This document shows, one piece after another, positions 8,937 through 18,290 of a stretch of DNA of 64,000 nt. The DNA lies in assembly GCF_009834025.1 (NCBI RefSeq), contig NZ_CP047156.1, positions 1,488,001-1,552,000 on the forward strand, read 5' to 3'. Numbering within the stretch: position 1 is the first letter of the stretch; the number at the start of each line of letters is the position of its first letter. A program made the translations under genes and the position numbers. The notes under the pieces are model-generated. The model saw only the letters and a program-made list of their open reading frames with translations, was not told the origin of the DNA and ran no database searches. Source of the stretch: Epidermidibacterium keratini. Lineage in GTDB: Bacteria; Actinomycetota; Actinomycetes; Mycobacteriales; Antricoccaceae.

Positions 8937-9946
8937 CGGGAGCGTCGGTTCTTCAGCGCCGATCGATAGACCTCGGCATGGGCGGTTCCGGCATCCGCCC
9001 ACTCGCGTCGTGACAGATCCGGCTCTCCGGTGACGGCCGCTGCGGAGCGCCACGCCGCCAGCAGCGCCGCGCCGTCAAGCTCGCCGTCGTACATCAACAC
9101 CCAGGACGGTCCGACCTCCCGCGCCAGCGCCTCGTTGACAGCGTTGCGAGGAACCAGGACCGGCCGATCGAGCGACAGCGCGGCGAGCACGCTTCCGGAG
9201 TTGTGCATGAAGCGATACGCGAGTACGACGAGCTCGGATGACGTCGCGAGCTCAACCAGCTCGTCGTCGGTCAAGAACTCCAGCTGCAGCTGAACGCCCG
9301 GCAGGTCAGCGGTTCGCTCTCGAAGATCCTCAGCCAGCTCCGGGCTGGATGGCTGCCCTCCGATCCCGATCGACAGCGTCGGCTCTTCGCGGGCGGCTTC
9401 GGCGTACGCCGACAACACGGCATCCACGCTCTTGTATCGACGTACGGCGCCAAATGTCGCGAGCCGGCCCGGTTTCTTTGCGGCCCGCTCGTGTCGGTAC
9501 CAGTCGCGGTAATGGCCGTGCAGAATCACGGTGCGCCGATCGGCTGTCTCGGTGAGCTCGTTTAACGCGATGTAGTGGTCGGTCGTGGCCTGAATCAACC
9601 GCAGCAGCAGGCGTCGAGGCGCGTTGACCTCTGGCAGCTCGACGTTGTGCACAGTGCGCACGACAGCGATGCGGCGCGAGAGGCGATGACGAAGCGCCAA
9701 CAACGCCGTGAGCCCGAAGCTTGCCACCGACTTCCACCACGTCGAGCCGTGGAGCCGATTTTCTGGCCAGTGCCAATGGAAGACGTCGTATCGCCCCAGC
9801 AGCGCGCGAGGCCAGGAAAAGGTCGCGAAGTCGACGCCGTCGGTCCGCTCCAGCGCCTGCGCGAGCATCACGATGTATGGGTTGGTCGTGGCACGCGGCT
9901 GAGGAAAAGACGCGATCACCCGGACTGGACCGTGTTGTGCACGCAC
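8933..9946 (-). CDS. Glycosyltransferase (GT-B type)
   Basis: 337-aa GT-B transferase. The N-terminal domain carries FHWHWPEN and VVRTVHNVELPE; the C-terminal half has GAVRRYKSVDAVLSAY and a donor-site region LVVLAYRFMHNSGSVLAALSLDRPVLVPRN. Linkage and donor cannot be assigned. GTG 9946 follows AAGGGCGC. It overlaps the downstream GT2 gene by 4 nt and is divergent from the GT at 10105. Confidence 0.82.
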   Translation of the reverse strand: MRAQHGPVRVIASFPQPRATTNPYIVMLAQALERTDGVDFATFSWPRALLGRYDVFHWHWPENRLHGSTWWKSVASFGLTALLALRHRLSRRIAVVRTVHNVELPEVNAPRRLLLRLIQATTDHYIALNELTETADRRTVILHGHYRDWYRHERAAKKPGRLATFGAVRRYKSVDAVLSAYAEAAREEPTLSIGIGGQPSSPELAEDLRERTADLPGVQLQLEFLTDDELVELATSSELVVLAYRFMHNSGSVLAALSLDRPVLVPRNAVNEALAREVGPSWVLMYDGELDGAALLAAWRSAAAVTGEPDLSRREWADAGTAHAEVYRSALKNRRSR

Positions 9947-10104
9947 GCGCCCTTCACCCCCTGCTCCTGGCCGTCACCCCCGCGTACGACTGAGGTGAAC
10001 GATACCGGGGCGAGCCGGGTGATTCAGGCGAATCACTGTGCGCGACCGCACCCGTGCGGCACCATGGGCTGAGGGGTCATCGGGGTCGCCTGGGGGAGGT
10101 AGTC

Positions 10105-11025
10105 GTGCGTGAGCGGATCCTGGCCGTCGTGGTCGTCAACTACGGGTCGTCTGACCTGCTGTCGTCGAACCTCGTCGCGACCCACGAGGCTGCGAGCGAC
10201 GCGACGATCATCGTCGTAGACAACCGGTCCACCGACGCCGAGCGGCAACGCCTCACCACGCTCTCGAGAGCACACGGGTGGCATCTCGTCGCAATGGACG
10301 ACAACGCGGGGTTTGGAGCCGGTGCGAACGCCGGCGCCGCTGAGGCATTGAGCCGTGGGGCGACCGATCTGCTGGTGCTCAACCCGGACGCTCGAATCGA
10401 TCGTCGGTCTATCGAGCTGCTGTCTTCGGCAACCGCGGACGGCTGGACCGTGGCCGCACCCGTCGTGACCGACCCACACGGGCATATCTGGTTTGCCGGA
10501 TCGGATCTATACCTCGATGATGGCGCGACACGAGGACGACGCCGACGGACCGAGCATCCCGGCGCCCGCCTGATGGAGTGGCTGAGCGGGGCATGCCTGT
10601 GGATTCCCCGCGCAGTGTGGGAGCAGGTGGACGGCTTCGCCGACGACTACTTCCTCTACTGGGAGGACGTCGACTTCTCCCGGCGCGCCCTCGATGCCGG
10701 AGCACGTCTTGTCGTCGTAGAAGACGCCCGGGCGATCCACGACGAGGGCGCTACCCATCGCGCGCAGGGCCAGCGCCCAGAGGCTAAGTCCGCGCTCTAC
10801 TACTACTTCAACATCCGCAACCGGATGCTTTTTGCCGCGGCTCACCTTGAGCCTTCGGACCTGCGGCGGTGGCAACGCACGGCGCCGGCTAACGCCTGGC
10901 AGGTGCTCCTTCGCGGTGGTCGGCGCCAGTTTGTGCAACGGCCCGGCGTACTCGCTGCCGCGGCCCGCGGACTTCGTGACGGTCGGCGGATCGCCCACGC
11001 CGCGCAGCCAAAGGCACGCCGATGA
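10105..11025 (+). CDS. Glycosyltransferase family 2 (rhamnosyltransferase-like)
   Basis: 306-aa GT2 enzyme. The N-terminus reads ILAVVVVNYGSSDLL, followed by VVDNRSTD, the metal motif LNPDARI, and GACLWIPRAVWEQVDGFADDYFLYWEDVDFSRR, a stretch typical of WbbL/RfbF-like rhamnosyltransferases. The start is GTG 10105 because GGGGGAGG lies 5 nt upstream. It overlaps the next gene through ATGA. Confidence 0.87.
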   Translation: MRERILAVVVVNYGSSDLLSSNLVATHEAASDATIIVVDNRSTDAERQRLTTLSRAHGWHLVAMDDNAGFGAGANAGAAEALSRGATDLLVLNPDARIDRRSIELLSSATADGWTVAAPVVTDPHGHIWFAGSDLYLDDGATRGRRRRTEHPGARLMEWLSGACLWIPRAVWEQVDGFADDYFLYWEDVDFSRRALDAGARLVVVEDARAIHDEGATHRAQGQRPEAKSALYYYFNIRNRMLFAAAHLEPSDLRRWQRTAPANAWQVLLRGGRRQFVQRPGVLAAAARGLRDGRRIAHAAQPKARR

Positions 11026-11690
11026 CCGACTCAGCCGACGCACGCCGACCACGCTGGCTCTGGTGGCTGATCGCACTCCTGGCCGCGATTGCCGTAATCG
11101 CAGCACTTGTGGTCCAGAATCGCAGCGCCGACGACCCGCCATCAGGATCGAGCTCAGCATCGACGTCACAGTCCAGCGCGACCGCGTCGAGTACGCCGAC
11201 CATCCCGCCGAGCGATATCGCCATCGACCCGAGCGCATCACGCCCGGTCGAGACGCCGACCCCTCAACCGCCGGCTAGTGGTGCTCCCGGGCCAGAACTC
11301 GCGCCGGTGGCGCCCGATGCCGAGGTCGTCACGCCGAGCGGCATCGTGATCTCTCTCGGCAAACTCGAGACACTGTCCAGCGACGCCGTCGCGCCCGGAG
11401 AGATCGCCGGCCCAGCGATCAGAGCGACCGTGGTCATCGACAACGCGAGCACCGCACCCTTGGACCTCGAGTACGTCGTCGTCAACGCCTACTACGGTGC
11501 CGATCGCACGCCCGCCGGCACGGCAATGACGCCTGGTGGCGCTCCGTTCGAGGGCGCAGTCGAAGCCGGAGCGTCCGCTCAGGGGGTCTACCTGTTTACG
11601 ATCCCTGAGCAGGAGCGCAGCGACGTGACGATCACCGTCGACTACAAGTCCGGCGAGGCGAGCGCGGTGTTCCAGGGCGATCTCGCCTAG
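11022..11690 (+). CDS. Membrane-anchored extracytoplasmic protein, DUF4352-like
   Basis: 222-aa protein not recognised by name. A single N-terminal TM (~11-27) is followed by a Ser/Thr/Pro-rich linker (~35-90) and a beta-rich domain (~95-222) reminiscent of DUF4352/Ig-like lipoprotein domains. It is translationally coupled (ATGA) to the preceding glycosyltransferase. It may assist glycan handling outside the membrane, but that is inferred from location only. Confidence 0.7.
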   Translation: MTDSADARRPRWLWWLIALLAAIAVIAALVVQNRSADDPPSGSSSASTSQSSATASSTPTIPPSDIAIDPSASRPVETPTPQPPASGAPGPELAPVAPDAEVVTPSGIVISLGKLETLSSDAVAPGEIAGPAIRATVVIDNASTAPLDLEYVVVNAYYGADRTPAGTAMTPGGAPFEGAVEAGASAQGVYLFTIPEQERSDVTITVDYKSGEASAVFQGDLA

Positions 11691-11829
11691 GAAGTTCGGC
11701 GAATCGCTACGCGAAACCCGCTCCGAGGCATATATTCGCCGTGGGGTTTCATCAGTTTTAGACCGCCTGCAGCGCGCGGGCCGGTTCACGCTTGGCCTGC
11801 ACCAGCAGGCGCCTGTGGGGGGCGGCGTA

Positions 11830-14800
11830 ATGCACATTCGTAGGTTCTTTGCGGTCAACGCAAGAAACGTCGACGCACGAAATACCGCATCGGCTCGTCA
11901 TCGGACGCGCCATGCGGCGGTGGCCGTCGCGGTGGCGGTAGCGGCCCTCTTCGGGGTGCTGACCGTCGCGCCGTCCCCACCGGCGTACGCCGACACCGCT
12001 CCCCCAGCCGGATCCGGCGCACCGCCGACCGTGAGTTCAGATCCGCTTCCCACGGTGCAGATCAACGGGATTGTGTGGGCGCAGGCGGCGAGTAGCACCA
12101 CCGTCTACGCCGGCGGAGAGTTCAGCAGTGCGCGTCCGGCTGGCGCGGCGCCCGGTACCAACGAGACCCCACGCTCGAACCTGCTGTCCTACGACCTCGC
12201 TACCGGCGTACTCAACTCGGGCTGGAATCCCCAACTCAACGGCAAAGTTCTCGCGACCGCACTGTCTCCGGATGGCTCACGCCTTTATGTCGGCGGCGGA
12301 TTCACCACGGTCAACGGACAAAATCGCTACCGGCTGGCGGCTTTCGACACCGCCACCGGCCAGTTGATCGCCAGCTGGGCGCCGTCGGCCAACACCGTTG
12401 TCCAAGGGATCGCGGCCACGGACACGACCGTCTACGTGGTCGGTGAGTTCTCCAACATCAACGGAGTCGCCCGATCTGGGGTCGCCGCGCTCAGCGCGTC
12501 AAATGGCTCGCTTCTTAGCTTCAGCGCGACGTTGACCGGCGGGTACGGCGCCCGCGCGGTGGTCGTGTCGCCGGACAAGTCGAAGATCGTCATTGCCGGC
12601 TCGTTTACGTCCACCAACGGCCAAACCAACCCAGGGCGCGGCATGGCCGCACTCGATGCCGTCACCGGAGCCAGCCTGCCGTGGGCGGTCAACGGCGTAC
12701 TGCGCAACGCAGGGACAAACGCCGCGATGTTCTCTCTCGCTACCGACGGCACGAGTGTCTACGGCACTGGCTACGACTACAGCAGCAAGGACGCTCAGAA
12801 CGGGTTCGAAGGCTCCTTCAAGGCGAGCTGGAGCGACGGCTCCATGGCGTGGATGGAGGACTGCCACGGCGACTCCTACTCCATCGCACCGTTCGACGGA
12901 GCCGTCTACAAGGCCGGACATGCCCATTACTGCGGCAATATCGGCGAGTTCGGCGAGGTGAAGCCGACGCGCTACAACTTCTCGCTCGCCTTCGACCAGA
13001 ACCCCTCAGGCACCACTATCACTCCCGATACCGAGGGCTACCGCAGCTTCACCGGCAACCCCGCTGGCAAGCTGCTGGACTGGTATCCCGAGTGGGGTCC
13101 CGGCTCGGTCTCGGGGTCCGGACAGGCCGGCTGGAGTGTCGTCACGAGCGGCAACTATGTGTTGTACGGCGGCGAGTTCGTCTCCATCAACGGCGTCAAA
13201 CAGCAAGGCCTCGTGCGATTCGCCAAGGCCGAAGTCGCGCCCAACAAACAGGGCCCGCGCATCCAGGGTGGCGCCTACCAGATTTCGGTAGCCGCCTACC
13301 GTGCCGGCCAGGTCCGCATCAGCTGGCCAGCGAACTACGACACCGACAACGCCCAGCTCACCTATGAGGTGCTGCGCCGCGATCTCGCTCAGCCCATCTA
13401 CTCCACGACGGCGGAGTCGACCTTCTACGTGCGCCCGCAGATGACGACGGTCGACAGCTCGGTCAAGGCCGGCCAGACCTACCAGTATCGCGTGCGTGTC
13501 ACCGACCCGTTTGGGAACTCGACAGTCTCGGACTGGACGTCGGTGACGGCGTCGGGCACCGTGGTCTCCAACACGTACATGGACGCTGTGCTGGCCGACA
13601 GCCCCACCGCCTACTGGCCGCTGGCCGAGCCGTCCGGGACTGCGGTCTACGACTGGGCTGGGGCGGACGACCTGACCATCACCGGCACGGCGACCCGTGG
13701 CTCGACCGGCCATGTGCCGGGTCAGCCGTCGTCGTCGACGACGTTCAGCGGGTCGAGCTCGTACGCCGCTGGCAAGGTGCCGCGCCCCGCGCCCAACACC
13801 TTCTCAGTCGAAGCCTGGTTTAAGACCACGAGCACGACGGGGGGCAAGGTGGTCGGCTACGGAAACTCCAACACGAGCAACTCGACCAGCAACGACCGCA
13901 GCATCTACCTCAACGGCAGCGGCCAGGTCACGTTCGGCGTCTACCCGGGTCAGACCCGCACGATCAGCAGCGGCTCCGGCTACAACAACGGCAAGTGGCA
14001 TCACGTCGTCGGGACGCTCGGCCCGAGTGGCATGACGATGTACATCGACGGTGTGCGAGTGGGTTCACGCACCGATACCACGAGCGGTCAGAAGTACTCC
14101 GGCTATTGGCGGATCGGCGGCGATACCGTCTCCGGCTGGCCCAACGCCGGTGCGGCGTACCTCAAGGGCAGCATCGCTGACGTCGCGGTGTACGGCGCGG
14201 TGCTCGATGCCACCAAGGTGCAGCAGCACTACAAGACGGGCTCGACCGAAGTTGCCAACCAGCCGCCGACCGCGAAGGTGAGTGCCGCGGCAAACGGTCT
14301 CAGCGTCACCGTCGACGGGTCGTCATCCTCCGATCCAGACGGCTCGATCGCCTCGTACGCCTGGGATTTCGGTGACGGCCAGACCGGCACCGGAGCCACA
14401 GCCACGCACACGTACGCCGCCGCCGGCACCTACACGATCACCCTGACCGTGACCGACAACGCCGGAGCGACAGCCACCGCGAACACCTCGGTGACGGTCA
14501 CCGCGCCGCCACCGAACCAGGCGCCGACGGCGAAGTTCACGTTCTCGACCCAGGGGCTCACCGCCGCAGTCGATGGCAGTACGTCGTCGGACCCGGACGG
14601 CTCGATCGCCTCGTACGCCTGGGATTTCGGTGACGGCCAGACCGGCACCGGAGCCACAGCCACGCACACGTACACCGCCGCCGGCACCTACACGATCACC
14701 CTGACCGTGACCGACAACGCCGGAGCGACAGCCACGGCCACTGGCTCCGTTACGGTCAGTGCCCCGCCCGCGCCGACCGTGCTGGCCTCGGACCTGTTTG

Positions 14801-15399
14801 ACCGGATGCTGCAGAATGACTGGGGCACAGCGGATCTTGGCGGTCCCTGGAGCATCTACGGTGGCTCTGCAGCGTTTGCGGTCGCCAACGGAGCGGGCAC
14901 GGTGACCGTCGCGCCAGCGGATACTCGCGAGGCCCGGCTCACCGGTGTCTCAGCGACGAGCTGTGTCGTCGAGACGAGCTTCTCATCGGACTCAGCAGCC
15001 GCCGGAGGCGCGACAAGCGTGACGGTCATCGGCCGGCGGGTCGGGACGAACACGTATTCGGCGCGCGTGCGGTTTGAGCCTAACGGTGTGGTCCGGCTCT
15101 ACCTGCTGCGCGATGAGACGGCACTGGGCGGTGCGAGCTACGTCTTGCCGACCACGTATCAACCGGGCCAGCAGCTGCGCCTCAAGCTGTCGGTGACCGG
15201 CACCAGCCCAACTTCCCTCGCGGCAAAGGTGTGGGTCGACGGTCAGGCCGAGCCTGCAAGCTGGCAGCTGCAGGCAACGGACACCACAGCCGCGCTGCAG
15301 GCGGCCGGCACGAGCGGGATCAAGGTCTCGGCGAGCTCGCTGTCGACCGTCCCGGTCACGCGGATCAGCTTCGGCGACTACACGGTCTCGGGCAGTTAG
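11830..15399 (+). CDS. Secreted multidomain surface protein (beta-propeller, Fn3, LamG, two PKD)
   Basis: 1189-aa exported protein. A long signal peptide ends near AYA|DT (~49). A delta-60/Kelch-like propeller (~60-465) has repeats of the form VYAGGEFS/LYVGGGFTTVNG. An Fn3 domain (~480-585), a LamG/concanavalin-like domain (~585-805), two PKD domains (~810-978, with SYAWDFGDGQTGTG) and a C-terminal lectin-like domain follow. There is no sortase motif or C-terminal anchor. ATG 11830 is preferred over GTG 11815 for its GGGGGG leader. Its place inside the glycan locus suggests an adhesin or glycan-binding matrix protein; no catalytic residues were recognised. Confidence 0.85.
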   Translation: MHIRRFFAVNARNVDARNTASARHRTRHAAVAVAVAVAALFGVLTVAPSPPAYADTAPPAGSGAPPTVSSDPLPTVQINGIVWAQAASSTTVYAGGEFSSARPAGAAPGTNETPRSNLLSYDLATGVLNSGWNPQLNGKVLATALSPDGSRLYVGGGFTTVNGQNRYRLAAFDTATGQLIASWAPSANTVVQGIAATDTTVYVVGEFSNINGVARSGVAALSASNGSLLSFSATLTGGYGARAVVVSPDKSKIVIAGSFTSTNGQTNPGRGMAALDAVTGASLPWAVNGVLRNAGTNAAMFSLATDGTSVYGTGYDYSSKDAQNGFEGSFKASWSDGSMAWMEDCHGDSYSIAPFDGAVYKAGHAHYCGNIGEFGEVKPTRYNFSLAFDQNPSGTTITPDTEGYRSFTGNPAGKLLDWYPEWGPGSVSGSGQAGWSVVTSGNYVLYGGEFVSINGVKQQGLVRFAKAEVAPNKQGPRIQGGAYQISVAAYRAGQVRISWPANYDTDNAQLTYEVLRRDLAQPIYSTTAESTFYVRPQMTTVDSSVKAGQTYQYRVRVTDPFGNSTVSDWTSVTASGTVVSNTYMDAVLADSPTAYWPLAEPSGTAVYDWAGADDLTITGTATRGSTGHVPGQPSSSTTFSGSSSYAAGKVPRPAPNTFSVEAWFKTTSTTGGKVVGYGNSNTSNSTSNDRSIYLNGSGQVTFGVYPGQTRTISSGSGYNNGKWHHVVGTLGPSGMTMYIDGVRVGSRTDTTSGQKYSGYWRIGGDTVSGWPNAGAAYLKGSIADVAVYGAVLDATKVQQHYKTGSTEVANQPPTAKVSAAANGLSVTVDGSSSSDPDGSIASYAWDFGDGQTGTGATATHTYAAAGTYTITLTVTDNAGATATANTSVTVTAPPPNQAPTAKFTFSTQGLTAAVDGSTSSDPDGSIASYAWDFGDGQTGTGATATHTYTAAGTYTITLTVTDNAGATATATGSVTVSAPPAPTVLASDLFDRMLQNDWGTADLGGPWSIYGGSAAFAVANGAGTVTVAPADTREARLTGVSATSCVVETSFSSDSAAAGGATSVTVIGRRVGTNTYSARVRFEPNGVVRLYLLRDETALGGASYVLPTTYQPGQQLRLKLSVTGTSPTSLAAKVWVDGQAEPASWQLQATDTTAALQAAGTSGIKVSASSLSTVPVTRISFGDYTVSGS
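14338..14477 (+). repeat. Near-identical PKD-coding DNA repeat, copy 1
   Basis: 140 bp matching 14596-14735 with one substitution (codon GCC here, ACC in copy 2). Encodes the core of the first PKD domain. Confidence 0.95.
14596..14735 (+). repeat. Near-identical PKD-coding DNA repeat, copy 2
   Basis: Offset exactly 258 bp (86 codons) from copy 1. The flanking linkers are diverged, so the cores have been homogenised or recently copied. Confidence 0.95.
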
Positions 15400-15411
15400 G
15401 CCCCGAGACCG
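15383..15411. terminator. Bidirectional terminator between convergent genes
   Basis: CGGTCTCGGG (15383-15392) and CCCGAGACCG (15402-15411) form a perfect 10-bp stem with a 9-nt loop containing the stop codon of the surface-protein gene. Confidence 0.65.
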
Positions 15412-15412
15412 C

Positions 15413-16726
15413 TCACTCGCTGCTGCTGTTCGTCGAGGTCAGGAGCCGGTCGCGGTGCCGGCGAATGTAGATCGCGTAGGGCACGTACTGGCAGAAGGCG
15501 ATTGCAATCACGACTGCGACGAGCGGTCCGAGAATGCCGAGGGCTGGTGTCAGAATGACCGCGAGCGCGACGCTGACCAGCGCCATCGCCAGTGTCGGGA
15601 TGACCTGGAAGCGAATCCCCGGCTTGTCCATGATGAACATCCCCAGCGGATAGAGCGCCGCGGTCATCGTCACCATCGCGCCGAACGCAATGATCGTCGC
15701 TGGGCGTACGTCGAGCTCGCCGTTGGAGATGAAGGCAAAGAGCCACGGGCCAATGAGCCAGATCGTCGCGGTCGCTGCCGCGATGCCTCCAGCAAACAGC
15801 AGTGAGATCCCAAACGGCCCCGTCGATAGCGAGCCTTGGTGACGGCGCTTGGCAAAATGCGGCCAGAGTGCAACGCCGGCGGCGAGCACGAGGCTGTTGA
15901 GTGCGAAGAAGACCTGACCCGCGACGCCGTACTCCGCGACGTCGCGGGCCGAGCCGAACTGGGCGAGGATGTAGCGCTGCGTTCCGACGGCAATCGGGTA
16001 GGTCACGGTCTGCGCGAGCATCGGCCAGCCAACATCCATGACCCGCACGCTGGGAAACCGCTTCAGCCACGGGACCATCCGAGCCGCCGACCCAACAAGT
16101 GGCGAGGTCGTCCGTGCCGTGATCGCCAGCCCGAGCGCAGCCACAATCAGCATCGCGACATATGACGCCATCGCCAGATAGCTCTCGGTGCGATCGCCAC
16201 CGAACTTCAGCATCAGCCAGACACCTGCAAGCGTCAGCGGTGAGACGAGGCCCTGCAGCAGGATGACGATGTGGTTGCGGCCCTGACCGAGCATGAGTCG
16301 GGTCCAGATGCCCAGCGGTACGCCGAGACAGAAGATCGTGATGCAGAGGAACGCCGCGAGCGCCGCGCCCGGAATCTGCCCGGCCTCACCGAAGATCGCC
16401 AGCCACCCGCCGGTGACGAGAAGGATCGTGTTGAGCGCCATCGCTGCGGTCGCGAAGGCCAGCAGCACTCGACCGACCGCCGTGAGCTGATATCGCAACT
16501 GCACGTCCGCGCGAGGGTCATCGCTGGTTGCGATCGAGTTGACGAGCACCGCACCGCTACCGAGGTCGGTGAAGGTCAGCAGCGCCGGGATCGTGATCAG
16601 CAGCGAGTAGAGCGCGTAGTGCTCGACATCCGTTGAACCCAGGATCAGCCGGGTCGTGATGACGCCGGTGACGAGCGAGACCGCCATCGTCACAAGACGG
16701 GCGAGCACCGCCAACAAAGAGCTCAT
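15413..16726 (-). CDS. Polysaccharide flippase (Wzx/MATE-like)
   Basis: 437-aa protein with about 12 hydrophobic segments spread over its whole length, typical of MOP-superfamily lipid-linked repeat-unit flippases. ATG 16726 lies 11 nt past the BY-kinase stop, so the two form one transcript; an in-frame extension further upstream lies inside the kinase gene and is not used. It flips undecaprenyl-linked oligosaccharide outward for the Wzy-like polymerase. Confidence 0.85.
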   Translation of the reverse strand: MSSLLAVLARLVTMAVSLVTGVITTRLILGSTDVEHYALYSLLITIPALLTFTDLGSGAVLVNSIATSDDPRADVQLRYQLTAVGRVLLAFATAAMALNTILLVTGGWLAIFGEAGQIPGAALAAFLCITIFCLGVPLGIWTRLMLGQGRNHIVILLQGLVSPLTLAGVWLMLKFGGDRTESYLAMASYVAMLIVAALGLAITARTTSPLVGSAARMVPWLKRFPSVRVMDVGWPMLAQTVTYPIAVGTQRYILAQFGSARDVAEYGVAGQVFFALNSLVLAAGVALWPHFAKRRHQGSLSTGPFGISLLFAGGIAAATATIWLIGPWLFAFISNGELDVRPATIIAFGAMVTMTAALYPLGMFIMDKPGIRFQVIPTLAMALVSVALAVILTPALGILGPLVAVVIAIAFCQYVPYAIYIRRHRDRLLTSTNSSSE

Positions 16727-16737
16727 CGACGATCTGC

Positions 16738-18159
16738 TCAGCGAACGCGGGTAGCGCGGCGCCTCGCCGGCTCGCGAGACCGCCTCGCTGGCTGGCGAGA
16801 GCGACGTGCCCGCGGTGCCTTGGCGTCTTCGGAGTAGTACGGACTGGAGTCGGACTTGGCCGCGCCGTCTACCACGACGCCGAGGATCGGCGTGTGCGTA
16901 TTCTCCAGCGCACCGAGTGCCTCGGTGAGCTGTTCCTGCTTCGTCCGGTTGGCCCGAACGACGAAGATCGTCCCGTCGACGTACGCCGACAGCCATAGGG
17001 CGTCGCTGACCACGAGCACCGGTGCGGTGTCGACGATGACGTAGTCGAAGCGCGCCCGTCCCTCCTCGATCACCTGCTGGAGTCGACCGCTCGAGAGCAG
17101 GTAACCCGGATTCGGGGGCGTCGGACCGGACGTCAGGATCGTCAGGTTGCTGCGGCCCCACGACTGTGCGGCCTCCACCAGGGTGAGATCGCTGATGAGG
17201 ACGTTCGTCAACCCCACTGATCCCTCGAGCTGGGTGTAGGTCGCCGCGCTCGGACGTCGCAGGTCGGCCTCGAGGTAAAGCACCCGATGACCGGCTTCGG
17301 CGAGGGTCAGCGCCAACCCGAGACTCACCGACGACTTGCCCTCCGTGGACAAGCCCGATGTCACCATGATGACTCTGCGGCTCTTGTCGATATCGACGAA
17401 CTTCAGGTTGGCCGCCACCTGCCGCATCGACTCCGCCACGCGCCCGTGCGGGTGGGCGTCGATGGCACGCGCCACGCTCATCGAGTCGCTCACCATGGGG
17501 ATCTCACCGAGGATCGGTAGGTCGGTCAGCTCGGAAACGCCTTGTGCGTCGGAGACCTTGGTCTTGAGCTTGCGACGGACCAGCGCGAATACCACGCCAA
17601 GTGCAAGACCGGCCGCAAGGCCGATCCCGGTGTTCAGCCGGGTGTTCGGGATGATGGGGAACTGCGGACTACGAGCCGTCGCAATCGTCTCGACTTGGAC
17701 CGCTGGCTGTTGATCGGCACCGACCGGCGACACCTCTTCGACGGCGCTGGCGAGCTCGTCGGCGATTGCGTCTGCAGTCTCCCGCGCAAGCTCGGGGCTG
17801 GGATCGGTGACTCCGATCGTGATGGCGACGGTATCGAGCGGAACCGTCACGTCGATGCGTCGAGCGAGCCGAGCTGCGGTGTCATCGAGACCTAGGTCGT
17901 CGATCACCGGGTCCAAGACGGTCGGCGAGGTAGCAAGGATCGAGTAGGTCTGGACGAGGCTCTGGACGTAGTTTGAGCCCTGGACGAGATCGGTCGCGCT
18001 ATCGCCACGGGTGGGCACAACGATAACCTGCGTCTCAGAGCGATACAGCGGTTGCACGAGCTGCGAGTAGCCATAACCTGCTGCTGCACCGAGCAACGCG
18101 AGGACGAGGATGACGATCCAGTGCGTGCGGATCGCCCGTACGTAGTCGTAAAGTGTCAT
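16738..18159 (-). CDS. Wzz/BY-kinase fusion (chain-length and tyrosine kinase)
   Basis: Polysaccharide co-polymerase controlling chain length and export. N-terminal Wzz domain with TM segments (~14-31 and ~178-195) and a cytoplasmic bacterial tyrosine-kinase domain. The Walker A-like motif is GLSTEGKSS (~268-276), Walker A' YLEADLRRP and Walker B VIVDTAP. A short Tyr pair (SPYYSED, ~438) and a basic Arg-rich tail follow; Tyr clusters are usual autophosphorylation sites. ATG 18159 has an AGGGAGCGGGGGA leader. Co-transcribed with the flippase. Confidence 0.9.
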   Translation of the reverse strand: MTLYDYVRAIRTHWIVILVLALLGAAAGYGYSQLVQPLYRSETQVIVVPTRGDSATDLVQGSNYVQSLVQTYSILATSPTVLDPVIDDLGLDDTAARLARRIDVTVPLDTVAITIGVTDPSPELARETADAIADELASAVEEVSPVGADQQPAVQVETIATARSPQFPIIPNTRLNTGIGLAAGLALGVVFALVRRKLKTKVSDAQGVSELTDLPILGEIPMVSDSMSVARAIDAHPHGRVAESMRQVAANLKFVDIDKSRRVIMVTSGLSTEGKSSVSLGLALTLAEAGHRVLYLEADLRRPSAATYTQLEGSVGLTNVLISDLTLVEAAQSWGRSNLTILTSGPTPPNPGYLLSSGRLQQVIEEGRARFDYVIVDTAPVLVVSDALWLSAYVDGTIFVVRANRTKQEQLTEALGALENTHTPILGVVVDGAAKSDSSPYYSEDAKAPRARRSRQPARRSREPARRRATRVR

Positions 18160-18290
18160 TCCCCCGCTCCCTGCTTCGGTTGAGCTTCCGCGCAACATCA
18201 TCGTTGCGTCCACGCGCAGCCTCCCGTCGGAGTACGTTCTAGTATCACGCACGGAAGTGCGATCTGTCTGGGAAAATAGGGGGCTCACCG

